Below, piece by piece: positions 61,133 through 64,000 of a stretch of DNA of 64,000 bases. The DNA is from Globodera rostochiensis (lineage: Eukaryota; Nematoda; Chromadorea; Rhabditida; Heteroderidae). Below the pieces are notes generated by a model. It was not told the DNA's origin. It searched no databases and worked only from the letters and a program-made list of their open reading frames with translations. A program made the position numbers and the translations under genes. The stretch's first letter is position 1. The number at the start of each line of letters is the position of its first letter. The stretch covers positions 62,001 to 126,000 of the forward strand of contig JAEVLN010000020.1 of NCBI GenBank assembly GCA_018350325.1, written 5' to 3'.

Positions 61133-62131
61133 GTAAAAATTCTTAGATCAAAGAGAATAAAACTTGTAGACTCAAGCATAATAAAATTTTAGATTTCCAT
61201 AACTTGGTTTTTATTATTTGTCAAATGAATCCTTTAGTTCTTTCAGATCTTTCTTTGCGTGATATATCAGATATATCCGCTGTTTTTTTAATTTAATTTA
61301 TTTCATTGTAATACTTAATTAGAATCAAGTACTCTGTAAAAAGATTTTTGATTGAATTTAAAATTGCGGCATTACAATGGCAGTTAATATAATTGTTTAT
61401 TTTCAATAAATATAATTTCATTTTTCTGACAAATATTAGATTTTTCATATCTGACAATCCAGTTTTATAGTAAAAAAGAATCAACGATATAATTTATAAT
61501 TTTATTTTAAATAGAAATATAGTATAGTTGGTTATGATATTAAATAGTTTTATAGATATAGGTATAAATTTCATAGATTATTAAAATATTTATAAAATAA
61601 AATAATTTATCTCAATTTCAATATTTTAAAATTAATTCATTAATTTAGTTGTCAGTTAATTGGTGCTTTTAGGTTTTGTTTTATATCATAAGGGGGGAAA
61701 TAATAGACAAAGGGATATTCCTTAATTCAATCAGAAGAAAACCCATAATTTATACAATTTGGATAATTTAAATTTAATTTTTTTATAATTTGTTTCTTCG
61801 TTCAATATTGGCTCCACTAGTACTTTTCGAGATTCATTTTGAAAATTCATTTATAAATTTGATTTTTATTAGTATTTACAACAAGGTTTATATTTTTTTT
61901 AAATTATTTGATTCAAATTTAGTTATGAGTCGGCATTTAATGTAATGTTTTGTTTAGATAAATTTTTATTAGTTAAATAATTATGAAGTAATTTATGTTT
62001 AAAAAATAATAATTTTGGTCATATCAAGTTTCGTTATTTTTTGATAATGGATTCAGCCTAAATTTGTGCAATTTTGATATTAAAATAGGGTATATATCTG
62101 CTTTTTAATTATTTTATTATATTTAAAACAG

Positions 62132-62195
62132 AAATATAATTGGTGTTGCTTGCTTTTTCCGTGATGCTTTGGGCGTTGCCTCCGGCTAAAAGAGT
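62132..62195 (+). other. Islet with acceptor- and donor-like edges
   Basis: 'tatatttaaaacag' precedes and 'aaaga|gtaaac' follows. One frame reads NIIGVACFFRDALGVASG then a stop. Another gives a hydrophobic run (LVLLAFSVMLWALPPAKR) resembling a signal peptide but has a TAA two codons before it, so no start codon can be assigned. Unrecognised. Confidence 0.15.
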
Positions 62196-62979
62196 AAACT
62201 TTATGACCAACAAAAAAAAAATTATAATTTTTTTAGTTGTCAAATCTTCTTATATTATTTTTTATTCTATTTACTATTTAAATGTAATTTAAAATTATAA
62301 TATCACTTTGTTTGTAAAATTTATTTCTATTTTCTTCATTTCTCACAATTTCAACGTTAAATTTTATTTATCTCATTGTATTTCTTTTTTATATTTGTCA
62401 ATTCTTTATTTTATTTGTCCTTTTAAGAATTTTAGTTGTTGGAGAATTCAATTATTTATATCTCAAAACATTTATTATTTCTTTATGTTTCAATTCAATT
62501 TTAGTTTAATTCAATTCGTTTTTCGTCTTGTAATCTTGATGACGCGGACAATTTTATTCAAAAGTCATCGTACTTTGTTTCATTTGTGCAAAATGCACAT
62601 CATTATAAGCTTTATAGATAATTTTATAATTTCGATCTTAATTATAAGTTTTTATGCTTTGAAAGCATTTACCTCCTATCAATAATACAATTAAAAAGTG
62701 TTATTTGGTTACACATTTTTCACATAATGCACTTTGATTTACATTTTATGATAAAATATTTGTTGAAATCAAACGCTCAATTGATTTTTACTAAAGAAGA
62801 GTATCGAGCTTAATATTCATTAGTGAAACAAAAGTGTAGTACTAATATATACCAAAATCAATATTGCAAAAATTTAAATAAAACTTGATTATTAACATAT
62901 AAAATGCGGCACCCAAACGCTCAAACAATACTATAATTAAAATATTTAAAATTTTTGTAAATAAGTTTCAAAAAATATT

Positions 62980-63425
62980 CCAAAAAGTTAACTAAAAAAA
63001 ATTTTAGATGGGGTGCGTTTATGTTATAAATTACTCTCGCCGTCTGACTCTCTCTTTTTGACACACTATTTCTTCAAAAAATAAAATGTTCAAAAAAGTA
63101 ACTAAAAAATTATTAGATGGGGTGCGTTGATGACCAAATTACTCTAACCGTCTGACTCTCTCTTTTATCACACTATTTCTTCAAAAATAAAATTTCAAAA
63201 AAGTAACTAAAAAAATTATTAGATGGAGTGCGTTGATGAGCAAATTACTCTAACCGTCTGACTACCTCTTTTTGGCACACTATTTCTTCAAAAAATAAAA
63301 TGTTCGAAAAAGTAACTAAAAAATTATTAGATGGGGTGCGTTGATGAGCAAATTACTCTCGCCGTCTGACTCTCTCTTTTTATCACACTATTTCTTCAAA
63401 AAAAAAATGTTCCAAAAAGTAAACT
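62980..63425 (-). repeat. Satellite array C, inverted (about 108-bp unit, 4 copies)
   Basis: The same satellite as arrays A and B but reverse complemented: 'gatggggtgcgttgatg', 'caaattactct', 'cgtctgactctctctttt' and 'cacactatttctt' repeat at 108-109-bp steps (junctions near 63,008, 63,117, 63,225 and 63,332). Confidence 0.95.
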
Positions 63426-63683
63426 ATATTAAATTACCTTGAAAATAAGAAATAAATTTGAATGACTTTTGTTTAAATGGTGTAATATTTACTTTTAATA
63501 ATTTTTACGACAAATTTAACTAAAGATATTTAAAACTAAAAACAAAATCCTATGTTCATTTAAATATAAAATATTAAATTTAAAACAAAACGAAACCAAC
63601 TTTTCAAGAAAAAAATAAAAATTAATGAAAAAACACTAACCTATTAATATGAAATTGAATTTTATATATTTAAAATAACAATA

Positions 63684-63770
63684 TTAAACTTCTAAAGGTG
63701 TATTTAGTTTATAAAAATGAAGGAAAATTTCATCGAATATCGGAGGCATGAGCGGTACTCGACACGCCGC
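63684..63770 (-). other. Possible terminal exon, minus strand
   Basis: On the minus strand 'gagttgtttatcag' precedes 28 open codons (AACRVPLMPPIFDEIFLHFY then KLNTPLEV) ending in TAA. The first half is GC-rich. The orientation fits a minus-strand gene with T-rich introns in this A-rich block. Unrecognised. Confidence 0.2.
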
Positions 63771-64000
63771 CTGATAAACAACTCAGTAAAACAATTATTA
63801 ATCCTTTAAGCTAAACATAAACTCATGGTTATACATGGAGCAAGAACAAGTCTGAGGACAATTCGCTTACATTCATATAAATATAAAAAAAAAGTAGAAT
63901 AATTGTATTTGACTTTTTAACTTAAGTTGCTCCGTTGCATTGTTGAATCAAGCAAGCTTATTTAGCTAATAAAACTCATTAAAAGTTATAATAACGTACA

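Larger units (their letters stand above)
59900..62740. other. T-rich skew block
   Basis: T-rich on +. It contains a short (TTTG)n run near 59,987, repeat R6 copy 2 and islets near 60.2-60.35, 60.67, 61.08 and 62.15 kb. The 62,308-62,685 frame (125 codons) is Phe/Ile/Ser-rich T-rich DNA with a slightly less biased centre; I do not support it as a gene. The minus frame 61,293-61,484 is likewise low-complexity. Confidence 0.55.
62740..64000. other. A-rich skew block with inverted satellite
   Basis: A-rich on + to the window edge. It holds satellite array C in reverse orientation and one islet with a minus-strand open frame near 63.7 kb. Confidence 0.6.

Noticed and set aside
62308..62685. 125-codon + frame
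   Set aside because: Phe/Ile/Ser-rich T-rich DNA; no domain, no codon pattern distinct from the flanks.
1..64000. Nematode-type 21U piRNA cluster in AT-rich DNA
   Set aside because: I looked for a recurring CTGTTTCA-like motif at a fixed distance upstream of the GC islets and did not find one.
1..64000. Telomeric repeats
   Set aside because: TTAGGC and TTAGGG occur only as isolated single copies; there is no array.

Overview
The window is very A+T-rich (roughly four fifths by eye) eukaryotic DNA with no long coding gene that I can identify. Transposon remnants, a dispersed satellite and very sparse possible exons suggest an animal, probably an invertebrate with AT-rich introns or intergenic DNA. 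I cannot name the species or phylum. No rRNA, convincing tRNA, CRISPR array, operon or bacterial signal is visible.

The dominant structure is strand asymmetry. The + strand alternates between T-rich and A-rich blocks of about 0.7 to 9 kb, switching near 6.5, 14.85, 16.9, 18.3, 25.5, 26.3, 33.6, 34.4, 37.7, 41.8, 47.0, 47.6, 56.8, 57.9, 58.95, 59.9 and 62.7 kb. Duplicated sequences follow this pattern. Copies in like-skewed blocks are direct repeats; copies in opposite-skewed blocks are inverted. Two skew switches (about 56.81 and 59.0 kb) lie where homology to another copy ends or inverts. Inverted segments of an ancestrally strand-asymmetric DNA would explain this, as would genes on opposite strands with T-rich introns.

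Mobile and repetitive DNA: three non-autonomous hAT-like elements lie at 26,532-27,560, 36,692-37,452 and 53,682-54,119. The first two have perfect 8-bp target duplications. They also share an internal G-tract plus GC-hairpin module although their termini are unrelated, and decayed copies of the module occur elsewhere. A 614-bp mariner-like MITE lies at 13,782-14,395. A 15-bp minisatellite lies at 5,659-5,930. A satellite with a unit of about 109 bp forms arrays at 43.8, 51.1-52.3 and, inverted, 63.0-63.4 kb. Several dispersed repeat pairs tie the 26-31 kb region to the 54-61 kb region in a different order.

Coding content: GC-richer islets of about 50-160 bp are scattered through the AT-rich DNA. 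Some have an acceptor-like or donor-like edge and an open frame, as short exons between long introns would. A stretch this short and GC-balanced is often open in several frames by chance, so these are recorded as low-confidence candidates and no gene function is claimed. The best small ATG-initiated frame is 54 codons (32,293-32,457).
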